A stretch of DNA of 5,950 bases, from assembly GCA_013361075.1 (NCBI GenBank), contig JABWAJ010000376.1, forward strand, positions 1 to 5,950. Direction: 5' to 3'. The notes beneath the pieces are model-generated. The model was not told the origin of the DNA. It saw only the letters and a program-made list of their open reading frames with translations, and made no database searches. Every line of letters starts with the position of its first letter. The stretch's first letter is position 1. Positions 1 through 5,372 of this stretch are shown one piece after another. This stretch comes from Saprospiraceae bacterium (GTDB lineage: Bacteria; Bacteroidota; Bacteroidia; Chitinophagales; Saprospiraceae). The translations under genes were made by a program, and so were the position numbers.

Positions 1-357
1 AATGCGCTTGTCAGCCTTCAGGGTGGCGAAGATACCCAATCTTACGCCCAGGTAGATAAGGTCTGTTTCAACGGAACAGTTGTTACATCAATCAGAGATC
101 CGCACCAACAACGCCAACTCCGTCTTTATCCCAACCCCAACTCCGGTGCATTTACCCTTGAGCTGTCGCAAGCTGCCACGCCTGGCATGACTTTCCGCAT
201 CATTGGCCTCACGGGGCAGGTTGTGTTGGAAAAAATTGCTGAAGCGGGCAGTGCGCGGCAAACACTGGAAGCTGGCGCTTTGCCGGCGGGACTGTATTTT
301 GTGCAGGCAGTTGAGGATGGCCGGATTGTTGGGGTTGAGAGATTTGTGAAGCAGTAA
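1..357 (+). CDS. 3' end of a secreted protein with a T9SS type A C-terminal sorting domain (partial)
   Basis: The reading frame is open from base 1 to a TAA at 355-357, giving 118 visible residues; the 5' end lies outside the window. From residue 41 the sequence has the hallmarks of a type IX secretion sorting domain: LYPNPNSGAFTLEL (42-55), a middle strand with GLTGQVV, then LPAGLYFVQ and the final RFVKQ just before the stop. In Bacteroidota this domain takes a protein through the outer-membrane T9SS translocon and is normally cleaved on the cell surface. The 30 residues before it (Q-V-D-K-V-C-F-N-G) look like the last strands of an extracellular beta-sandwich domain, but too little is present to name the domain. 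The catalytic or binding function of the whole protein cannot be read here. The sorting domain is certain enough; the rest is unknown. Confidence 0.9.
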   Translation, partial: NALVSLQGGEDTQSYAQVDKVCFNGTVVTSIRDPHQQRQLRLYPNPNSGAFTLELSQAATPGMTFRIIGLTGQVVLEKIAEAGSARQTLEAGALPAGLYFVQAVEDGRIVGVERFVKQ

Positions 358-358
358 G

Positions 359-510
359 TAAGGTGCAAGGGGCAAGGGGCAAAGGGCAAAGGGCAAAGGG
401 CAATTTTGTTTCGTAAAGCTTGATGTTTTCGCAATCAAACAAATTGATTTTACGAAACCATTCCATCTTACGGAATTATTGCCTTTTGCCCTTTGCACCT
501 TGCCCCTTAT
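359..510. repeat. Inverted pair of GGGCAAA-type heptad arrays with a nested hairpin
   Basis: Just after the stop codon of the left gene, 359-403 is built of tandem 7-base units close to GGGCAAA (G-runs at 369, 376, 384, 391 and 398). At 478-510 the same kind of array occurs in reverse complement. Both arrays begin TAAGG and end GGCAAT when read in the same direction, so they are inverted copies rather than chance. Between them lies a smaller perfect inverted repeat, TTTCGTAAA at 409-417 and TTTACGAAA at 449-457, with TTGAT (420-424) and ATCAA (434-438) inside it. A transcript could fold into a long stem. No transposase gene or target-site duplication is seen. It may act as a transcription terminator or mRNA 3' stabiliser, or be a non-autonomous dispersed repeat; the sequence alone does not decide. 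It accounts for nearly the whole intergenic region. Confidence 0.8.
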
Positions 511-542
511 TAAACAACTCCTTAAAAATTATCAGGGATGAA

Positions 543-1040
543 ATGAAAGCTCAACAAGATTTTGAATTTTCCATCCCGCTGACGGTGCAGGAGGCCTTGC
601 AGCGCTTGCAGGATCGAACAAAAGAAAGTGGGATACCCGGCAGTTTTTACGGTTCGGTACAGGGCAACCATTTTTTTCTGCACCAGGAAGCAGGTGCCTA
701 CCGCAACGAAACCATGGACGACCCGCAAATTACGGGCTATATCCTGCCCTTAGCGGAGGGTTGCCGTGTTCACGTCAGAATCAGGGTACCCGAGCACACA
801 GAAGGAAGTGCCAGATTTGGAGCCTTTGCCTTGATTGCTCTGGGTGGCGTGTTGCTGCTCATCAGATTTTCACCCGAAAGCCATGAAGAGAGCATGCCCC
901 AGGGGGACTGGATTCAGTTTTTGTTCGATGTTGCGATCATGGTCAGTATGGCTGCAGGTGGTTGGCTGGCCTGGAAAAAGTTTGAAGATAAAGACAGGCC
1001 GCGGATATTGGGAGAGTTTCGGGCGTTGCTGGAGGGGTAG
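543..1040 (+). CDS. Small hypothetical membrane protein, two transmembrane segments
   Basis: A 165-residue protein with no enzyme motif. The frame is open further upstream to 420, but that part would translate the heptad repeat, so I choose the ATG at 543. It has a modest AGGG at 534-537 in front and gives a natural soluble N-terminus. Residues 1-90 are soluble and probably beta-rich, with FYGSVQGNHFFL (35-46), YRNETMDDPQITGYI (53-67) and RVHVRIRV (75-82). This layout, with a YRN..P.I.G core, resembles small uncharacterised proteins that recur in Bacteroidota and Firmicutes. Hydrophobic segments at about 92-109 and 126-144 form a hairpin in the membrane, separated by a short acidic loop, and a charged tail follows (KKFEDKDRPR). 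Both termini are therefore predicted on the same side, probably the cytoplasm. No operon partner is evident: a repeat block lies on the left and 249 non-coding bases on the right. Function unknown. Confidence 0.7.
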   Translation: MKAQQDFEFSIPLTVQEALQRLQDRTKESGIPGSFYGSVQGNHFFLHQEAGAYRNETMDDPQITGYILPLAEGCRVHVRIRVPEHTEGSARFGAFALIALGGVLLLIRFSPESHEESMPQGDWIQFLFDVAIMVSMAAGGWLAWKKFEDKDRPRILGEFRALLEG

Positions 1041-1060
1041 GATTGACACGAAGAAAACTG

Positions 1061-1113
1061 CTCGCCAGGGTCTTCGACCCAATGCGGGCTGTCGGCTAGT
1101 CTCTGACTGGCGA
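1061..1113. repeat. Foldable intergenic stretch with competing hairpins
   Basis: TCGCCAG at 1062-1068 pairs with CTGGCGA at 1107-1113. Between them are a perfect small hairpin, GGGTC (1068-1072) with GACCC (1076-1080), and a second one, AGTC (1098-1101) with GACT (1105-1108). The last overlaps the outer stem, so not all can form at once. There is no U-tract on the + strand, which argues against a standard terminator. The dense complementarity downstream of a gene could be a dispersed palindromic repeat or a transcript 3' structure. No protein-coding signal is seen here. Confidence 0.4.
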
Positions 1114-1185
1114 AGAAAATGACAGAATACAAACACAAACGCATCGCACCACAACTTGTTTCATCCATAGTAACCTGTCGGAATC

Positions 1186-1263
1186 AGAATTCCCAAAATT
1201 CTAAAATGCTCAGAATACAAGGCGTGTAAATTCTGAAAATTCTCTAATCCTGCGAATCCTGAT
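1186..1263. repeat. 9-base-periodic AT-rich intergenic repeat
   Basis: The last part of the 1041-1289 gap repeats with a 9-base period. From 1228 to 1263 four units follow one another in perfect phase: AAATTCTGA at 1228, AAATTCTCT at 1237, then two units starting AATCCTG at 1246 and 1255. A diverged copy of the same motif lies upstream (AATTCC at 1188 and AATTCT at 1197). CAGAATT at 1185-1191 is the exact inverse of AATTCTG at 1229-1235. The repeat ends 26 bases before the start codon of the next gene, so it would lie in its promoter or leader. From memory, similar AATTCTG/AATCCTG strings recur between genes in Bacteroidota; this needs a genome count. Confidence 0.6.
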
Positions 1264-1289
1264 CCCGAAAAAATAAACCAACCCACACG

Positions 1290-2676
1290 ATGAAAAAACA
1301 CATCCTCCCCACCCTTCTCGCCCTCGTCCTGAGCCTTTCCGCTCAGGCTCAATCCTGTCTGCCCGAGGGCATCACCTTCTACACCCAGGCGGAGGTGGAT
1401 CAGTTTCCGGCGCTCTATCCGGGATGTACAGCAATCGGGGGGGACGTGTACATGCGGCCTCCGGGCGTGGTGAATTTAGACAGCCTCATCGGACTGATAA
1501 GCATCGGGGGTGATCTGATTATTGATGCCAATCTCGTCAGCCTGCGCGGATTAGACAGCTTAACCAGCATCGGAGGGAGTCTGTTAATGCACTATACGAG
1601 TGTACCCGATATGAGCGGTCTGAACAAACTGCAGTCTATCCAGGGGAAAACGTGTGGATAGAGAACAACCCACAACTCAGCAGCCTGCAGGGCTTGGAAA
1701 GCATAAGCTCATTGCCCAGCCTGTATCTTTCGAATAACGACGCCCTCGTTTCTCTTGCCGGACTGGATAACCTGAAGACTACAACCGGGCCTCTGGAAAT
1801 CAAATACAACGACAACCTGACCAATATCAATAGTTTGGCCAACCTCAGCAGCGTCGGCGGGAATTTCCGCTTGGATCAAAGTCCGCTGATCACAGATTTG
1901 CTGGCGCTGTCCAATGTCAGCCACTGGGGCGGGGGCGTCCAGATTTAAGGCAACAATGGATTGACCACCCTGCAGGGGCTATCCAACCTGGATTCGATTT
2001 ACGGCGATCTGCGCGTGAGTTCCAACGGTTTCAACATGCACGATTTATTGCCGCTGAGCCGGGTTACGACCGTAGGTGGCGACTTGTTTATTGCAGCCAA
2101 CAACGGGCTGTATGGACTGGAAGGCCTGGAACAACTGAGTACCGTGGGCGGCGACTGCTCTGTGAGCGGCCTTTTTATGACTTCACAGGCCTGAACAATC
2201 TCCGCAGCGTGGGCGGCGATGTAGATATCTCGCAAAACGACCTTATGAATAGCTTGCACGGCCTGGATTCCTTACGCACGATCGGCGGCCTGCTCGGCAT
2301 TTTTGGCAACAACATCCTCCTGAACAACCTGGATGGACTGCACAGCCTTGACTCTGTAGGCGGACGGCTTATCATTTCGGAGAATGCTCAGTTGTATGGT
2401 CTGAGCGGTCTGGAAGACCTGCAGCATGTTGGCGGCGTATGGCGGGTAGCAGGCAATCCCACCCGGGCTATGGCCACATTCAGTACCGTGAATCCGATCC
2501 CCGGTATGAAGCGCTTTGAGTTGTTCGATACTGGCGGCAGGCTCGTTCGGCTCGCCAGATTCGAAGGGCAGTCTTTTGAATTCCACCGGGAGTCGCTGCT
2601 GGCAGGCATGTATTTTTTCAGCATCGCAGATGAGCGGGGACGGAGGTTTGACGGGAAGATTGTGGTGATGGATTAA
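1290..2676 (+). pseudogene. Broken gene for a secreted L-domain/leucine-rich-like repeat protein with T9SS sorting domain
   Basis: Reading across three lesions restores a 462-residue protein. It begins with a signal peptide (MKKHILPTLL, then a hydrophobic core and SAQAQ, cut near residue 21). A cap follows (SCLPEGITFYTQAEVDQF..YPGC), then about 14 repeats of roughly 23-28 residues of the form L..L.GL..L.SIGGDL.I..N, a beta-solenoid related to receptor L domains. The end is a T9SS-type domain (GNPTRAMATF, FELFDTGGRLV, LLAGMYFFSI, GKIVVMD). The lesions are: near 1643-1646, where a G-run of four must be five to keep IQGENVWIENN in frame, otherwise stopping at 1659-1661; an in-frame TAA at 1946-1948 between VQI and GNNGLTTL, explicable by one substitution from CAA or TCA; and near 2172-2176, where a T-run of five must be six to join SGLF to YDFTGLNNLRSVGG. 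Such proteins are cell-surface and possibly adhesive; the exact ligand is unknown. Whether this is real decay or assembly error is open. Confidence 0.85.
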
Positions 2677-2708
2677 CACAGAAGGGTGAAAAGTTTTTCT
2701 TGCACGGG

Positions 2709-2739
2709 TTTGTCACAAGCTCCCTGTTTTCTACTTATT
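2709..2739 (+). promoter_or_regulatory. Weak candidate Bacteroidota promoter upstream of the DUF805 gene
   Basis: TTTG at 2709-2712 is followed after 19 bases by TACTTATT at 2732-2739. The spacing fits the Bacteroidota -33 (TTTG) and -7 (TAnnTTTG) layout, but the -7 box matches only four of its six fixed positions. It would place transcription start about 25-30 bases before the ATG at 2771. Tentative. Confidence 0.25.
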
Positions 2740-2770
2740 AAAAATAACAAACACACTAAATCTCAAATTT

Positions 2771-3127
2771 ATGTTCAAAAAACCATTTTCTTTTTCCGGC
2801 CGAATTGGCAGAACGGAATTTGTACTCAGCGCAATGATCCTCGCCATTTTTGTATGGGTGTTTCTCGATACTATAGAAGATGGAGAAGCCATCTGGATGT
2901 ATTTCGCACTTGCAATTTTGTTGTGGTTTAAGTTAGCCCAGGGCACAAAACGGTGCCACGATATGGGTTGTAGCGGCTGGCATCAGCTTATCCCTCTCTT
3001 TGATATATTGATGCTGGTTTCTGAAGGGGAAGAAGGTGCCAATGAATATAATGAGGTTCCCAAAGGCCGCATGGCACATCAAGAAGCGCTGAGTAAAGGG
3101 GTAGACAGACGAAAAATCAAGAAATAA
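2771..3127 (+). CDS. DUF805 family membrane protein
   Basis: A 118-residue protein with the family signature at both ends of its domain: FSFSGRIGRTEF at 6-17, W52..KLAQGTKRCHDMGCSGW at 52-70 and the closing acidic EGEEGANEYNEVPKG at 85-99, which matches the usual G..G.N.YG.DPK ending. Hydrophobic helices lie at about 16-32 and 40-56, with a shorter hydrophobic stretch at 71-83. The length is normal for the family, whose E. coli members (YhaH/YhaI type) are inner-membrane proteins of unknown biochemical role. The tail after residue 100 is basic (VDRRKIKK) and cytoplasmic by the positive-inside rule. The start has no Shine-Dalgarno and is preceded by an A/T-rich leader, as is normal in this phylum. 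The gene stands alone: a broken gene upstream and a 297-base gap downstream. The family assignment is strong, the function unknown. Confidence 0.88.
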   Translation: MFKKPFSFSGRIGRTEFVLSAMILAIFVWVFLDTIEDGEAIWMYFALAILLWFKLAQGTKRCHDMGCSGWHQLIPLFDILMLVSEGEEGANEYNEVPKGRMAHQEALSKGVDRRKIKK

Positions 3128-3163
3128 ATCTCCACAAATCTGTTTTCAAAAATTCGCTACTCC

Positions 3164-3297
3164 ATGAAATTCATTATTCTTATTATCGGGTGAAAGTTGC
3201 TTTTTTCTATCGCAAGAGCCCTGTCCATTACCACCATTCTGTGCCTGGCCTGCTGCTTTCGCAGGCTTTCGCCCAAAAGCTTCGAGGTCAAACATAA
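3164..3297 (+). pseudogene. Possible remnant of the 5' end of an exported-protein gene
   Basis: In the gap 3128-3424 an ATG at 3164 starts MKFIILIIG and stops at a TGA (3191-3193). The same frame then continues with a hydrophobic run (KLLFSIARALSITTILCLA). At about 3245 the sense moves to another frame, reading LLLSQAFAQKLRGQT and stopping at 3295-3297. The joined reading looks like a signal peptide with a typical Bacteroidota cleavage site (SQAFA/Q) followed by the first mature residues. No recognisable coding sequence follows before the next gene. I infer a decayed gene start; chance hydrophobicity in an A/T-rich spacer is the alternative. Confidence 0.3.
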
Positions 3298-3322
3298 AAA
3301 TCATCAGCTTTTTCACAATTCC

Positions 3323-3346
3323 ATGTTTGAACACTTATTCAAACAT
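3323..3346. promoter_or_regulatory. Perfect 9-base inverted repeat, candidate operator upstream of the oxoamine synthase gene
   Basis: ATGTTTGAA at 3323-3331 and TTCAAACAT at 3338-3346 are exact inverse copies around a 6-base spacer. A third copy of the half-site, TCAAACATA, occurs at 3288-3296, exactly 51 bases upstream of the copy at 3339-3347, about five helical turns. No U-run follows, so a terminator is unlikely. The position, about 80 bases before the start codon at 3425, suits a binding site for a dimeric regulator of that gene. The regulator is not identifiable from the window. Confidence 0.5.
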
Positions 3347-3424
3347 AGTTGAACCATACAATGCAGCGGTTAACCTTTTAAAAAAGGAGGCTAATAAGCT
3401 GCAAAATTTCACCACAATAAATCC

Positions 3425-4786
3425 ATGCCAAACATCATGACTACTCCTTCAAACACCAGTAAAATTAACGATAAAATCAATTTCCACCTTTCAGATTCTG
3501 GAAGAATCGACTCTAAAAAATATACGCTCTATGAGGTGCTTATTGACCCGAGATTGGACAAATTAAGCCTTGAAGAAAGGTTGGCCATCTTCAATAGTTT
3601 CTATGAAGACGCAGACAGGAACAATTTTATCAGTAGCAGGCGCTATGTAGTCAATAGCTCGGCGGTTGAACGGAATATTTTTGATCCATCGATTAACCAG
3701 GTGGTCCGCGTGGTGAATTTTGGCTCGAATGACTATCTCAATATGAGCCAGCACCCTCGAGTAATCAATGCAGCAATTCAAGCGCTGGAGACCTACGGAG
3801 CAGGTTCAGGCGCATCCTGTATCACCACGGGTCGAACAAAAGTGAAGACCGATCTGGAAGAAGAAATTGCAGAGACTTTCGGGCGTGAAAAAGCGCTGGT
3901 TTATCCCGCGGGCTTTATGACCAACACGGGTGTGTTGTCCGGACTTTTGCGGAGCAACGATATTGCTATTGTGGATATGTTGGCCCATGCGAGCATCATG
4001 GATGGTGTGGAGAGCAGGAACAAAATTTTTTTCCGTCACAATGATATGCGTTCGCTGGAAAGTGCAATAACCAAGTCGAGCAGCCAATATGCCAACAAAA
4101 TTGTGGTCGTTGACGGAGTCTACTCCATGGATGGGGACATAGCTAACCTACCCGAGATCTCAGGGTTATGCAAAAAATACAACTGTAAACTGATGGTAGA
4201 CGAGGCGCATGCTTTTGGAGTCATTGGAAAGAATGGTCTGGGGATAACGGATCATTTCAGCATGCCCCCAAACAGCATTGACATATTAGTAGGCACTTTG
4301 AGTAAAGCGATTGGCAGTGCGGGTGGTTTTGTTACCGGAAACAAAGATTTGATCAATTACCTGCGGTTCGCCAGCCGGCCTTATTTTTTTACGACCGCTC
4401 CCTTTATACCCGCAATGGCAGCGGCCCTCGAATCCATTCGGATTATCAAATCCGATGAGCAACGGCGGAAAAACCTTTGGACGAATATCGGCTATTTCAA
4501 ATCAAAAGTTCTGGGGGGCGGTTTCAATATTGGCCCTGCAGAGACGGCCATTTTTCCAATCATATTGGGTAACCACAACCATGTGATTAAGGCTGCTCAG
4601 ATCATGGGCAGCAACGGAGTATTGGTACTTGGTGTGGCGTATCCGGCAGTTTCGAAAAAACAAACAAGGATCAGAATGAATGTCAGTTCGGAAATGATAC
4701 AGGGCCAACTCGACAAAGGCTATGACGAGCTCTGCAATGCCATCAGGCAGGTTAAATTGGAGGAGTTGGCCAACACTACTGCTTAG
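3425..4786 (+). CDS. PLP-dependent alpha-oxoamine synthase family enzyme (AONS/KBL/serine palmitoyltransferase-like)
   Basis: A 453-residue fold-type I aminotransferase-like enzyme. The family condenses an amino acid with an acyl-CoA thioester, releasing CO2. Landmarks: NFGSNDYLNMSQHP (98-111), YGAGSGASCITTG (124-136), LVYPAGFMTNTG (158-169), the PLP-stacking His188 in AHASIMDG, FRHND (203-207), VYSMDGDIANLPEI (232-245), DEAHAFGVIG (259-268) with Asp259 for the PLP nitrogen, and the Schiff-base Lys294 in GTLSKAIGSAGGF. The region YFFTTAP (320-326) and a C-terminal TRIRMNVSS complete the fold. The N-terminal 95 residues are longer than in BioF. The position usually held by His in the G.T..H..LE segment is Lys141. 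No biotin or threonine-degradation genes flank it, so 8-amino-7-oxononanoate synthase or KBL is not favoured; sphingolipid or sulfonolipid base synthesis or a secondary-metabolite role is possible. Start at 3425 (next Met at 3437); the GGAGG at 3386-3390 is too distant to serve it. Confidence 0.88.
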   Translation: MPNIMTTPSNTSKINDKINFHLSDSGRIDSKKYTLYEVLIDPRLDKLSLEERLAIFNSFYEDADRNNFISSRRYVVNSSAVERNIFDPSINQVVRVVNFGSNDYLNMSQHPRVINAAIQALETYGAGSGASCITTGRTKVKTDLEEEIAETFGREKALVYPAGFMTNTGVLSGLLRSNDIAIVDMLAHASIMDGVESRNKIFFRHNDMRSLESAITKSSSQYANKIVVVDGVYSMDGDIANLPEISGLCKKYNCKLMVDEAHAFGVIGKNGLGITDHFSMPPNSIDILVGTLSKAIGSAGGFVTGNKDLINYLRFASRPYFFTTAPFIPAMAAALESIRIIKSDEQRRKNLWTNIGYFKSKVLGGGFNIGPAETAIFPIILGNHNHVIKAAQIMGSNGVLVLGVAYPAVSKKQTRIRMNVSSEMIQGQLDKGYDELCNAIRQVKLEELANTTA

Positions 4787-5219
4787 AAGTCTGATCCGGC
4801 TGTATTCAATTTTACCTGGCAAAATACGATTGGTGTTTGTCGGACTACAGCTATTTAAGGACAACCCAAGCCTCAGGAATATTTGGTGTGTGAGCTTTAC
4901 CGTTGCCTCGGTTTTGACGGCCATCATCCAATGGAGAAGATCCCGGTGCCTCCTGCTGGCAGAACCAGACCGGCTGACCATCGAAGTGATAAAAAAGGGG
5001 TATGGAATATCTTTAGCCAAGTCTGTTTTTCTTTGGTCGGATTTAACGGCTTTCAGTTATGACGACGGCGGAACAGACAGCAGCGAATCGTTGACCCTAA
5101 AATGGCAGAACCATTCCCCGACGAGCTTCTCGGGTAAAGAGATGAAAGCATTCCTCGAATACCTCCGGGCTTTCTTCCCAAAAAAAGAAAAAAGCGCATT
5201 CGGGATTGAGTTGTTCTGA
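4722..5219 (+). CDS. Hypothetical membrane-anchored protein, probable operon partner of the oxoamine synthase
   Basis: The frame gives 165 residues from the ATG at 4722, overlapping the end of the upstream gene by 65 bases. ATG at 4737 (50-base overlap) or TTG/GTG at 4830/4833 (after the upstream stop) are alternatives, and none has a good ribosome-binding site, so the start is uncertain. One clear transmembrane helix lies at about 54-71 (IWCVSFTVASVLTAIIQW). Behind it a cytoplasmic part runs RLTIEVIKKGYGISLAKSVF, then WSDLTAFSY, SLTLKW, and an amphipathic ending EMKAFLEYLRAFFPKKEK. The alternating strands, a W-S-D-L turn and a final helix fit a small PH-like beta-barrel, as in several uncharacterised Bacteroidota membrane proteins; this is inference from pattern only. 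The basic/hydrophobic first 45 residues (LLLRSLIRLY) may be a degenerate first helix. Close linkage suggests co-transcription with 3425-4786. Function unknown. Confidence 0.65.
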   Translation: MTSSAMPSGRLNWRSWPTLLLRSLIRLYSILPGKIRLVFVGLQLFKDNPSLRNIWCVSFTVASVLTAIIQWRRSRCLLLAEPDRLTIEVIKKGYGISLAKSVFLWSDLTAFSYDDGGTDSSESLTLKWQNHSPTSFSGKEMKAFLEYLRAFFPKKEKSAFGIELF

Positions 5220-5334
5220 TCCTTTCGGTAGCGTCCGCCATTCTATTTGATTGTTCCAGAAGGCTCCCGGCTTTACATCAAGCAAATGTCAGAATTTCCG
5301 CTATCCAAAACTTACGTGTGGTGACACAAAAATA

Positions 5335-5368
5335 ATTTTTTCTGTGTAAGCAATTTTGCTTATATTCG
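5335..5368 (+). promoter_or_regulatory. Candidate promoter of the toxin-antitoxin operon, possibly leaderless
   Basis: TATATTCG at 5361-5368 matches five of six fixed positions of the Bacteroidota -7 box TAnnTTTG. A T-run (5335-5340) lies about 20 bases upstream, where the -33 box would be. If correct, transcription would begin at about 5371-5374, almost on the ATG at 5373, so the message may be leaderless. The operator at 5347-5362 fills the spacer. Tentative. Confidence 0.35.
5347..5362. promoter_or_regulatory. Palindromic operator upstream of the antitoxin gene
   Basis: TAAGCAATTTTGCTTA contains two exact 7-base inverse half-sites (TAAGCAA and TTGCTTA) separated by TT. It ends 10 bases before the antitoxin start codon and overlaps the promoter-like sequence. 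HTH antitoxins of the HigA type usually bind such sites to repress their own operon, so autoregulation is the natural reading. Confidence 0.65.
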
Positions 5369-5372
5369 CAAT

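Noticed and set aside
88..498. Overlapping minus-strand open frames of 85-136 codons with PLPFALCPLP-like repeats.
   Set aside because: The repeats are translations of the GGGCAAA heptad array, and the remainder is antisense to the T9SS sorting domain.
359..510. Heptad arrays considered as a CRISPR array.
   Set aside because: Units are 7 bases long with no unique spacers and occur in inverted orientation.
1061..1113. Foldable stretch considered as a tRNA or intrinsic terminator.
   Set aside because: There is no T-loop GTTC motif, anticodon arm or CCA-ready acceptor stem, and no U-tract follows on the + strand.
835..1154. Alternative open frames on both strands around the end of the small membrane protein gene.
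   Set aside because: They overlap the better-supported 543-1040 frame out of register and show no protein-like pattern.
2272..2679. Minus-strand open frame of 135 codons opposite the broken repeat-protein gene.
   Set aside because: The + strand reading has clear solenoid repeats and a sorting domain; the antisense frame is long because of the repeat's regular codon pattern.
3146..3334. Minus-strand 62-codon open frame in the gap before the oxoamine synthase.
   Set aside because: Low-complexity composition, no recognised family, and the opposite strand shows a more convincing signal-peptide remnant.
4502..5020. A 172-codon open frame on the minus strand across the end of the oxoamine synthase gene and the next gene.
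   Set aside because: It is antisense to a well-supported enzyme gene, has no recognisable domain, and its composition follows from the codon use of the opposite strand.
5220..5334. Spacer between the membrane protein gene and the antitoxin promoter inspected for a terminator.
   Set aside because: No GC-rich hairpin followed by a U-tract was found; I see no feature in it.
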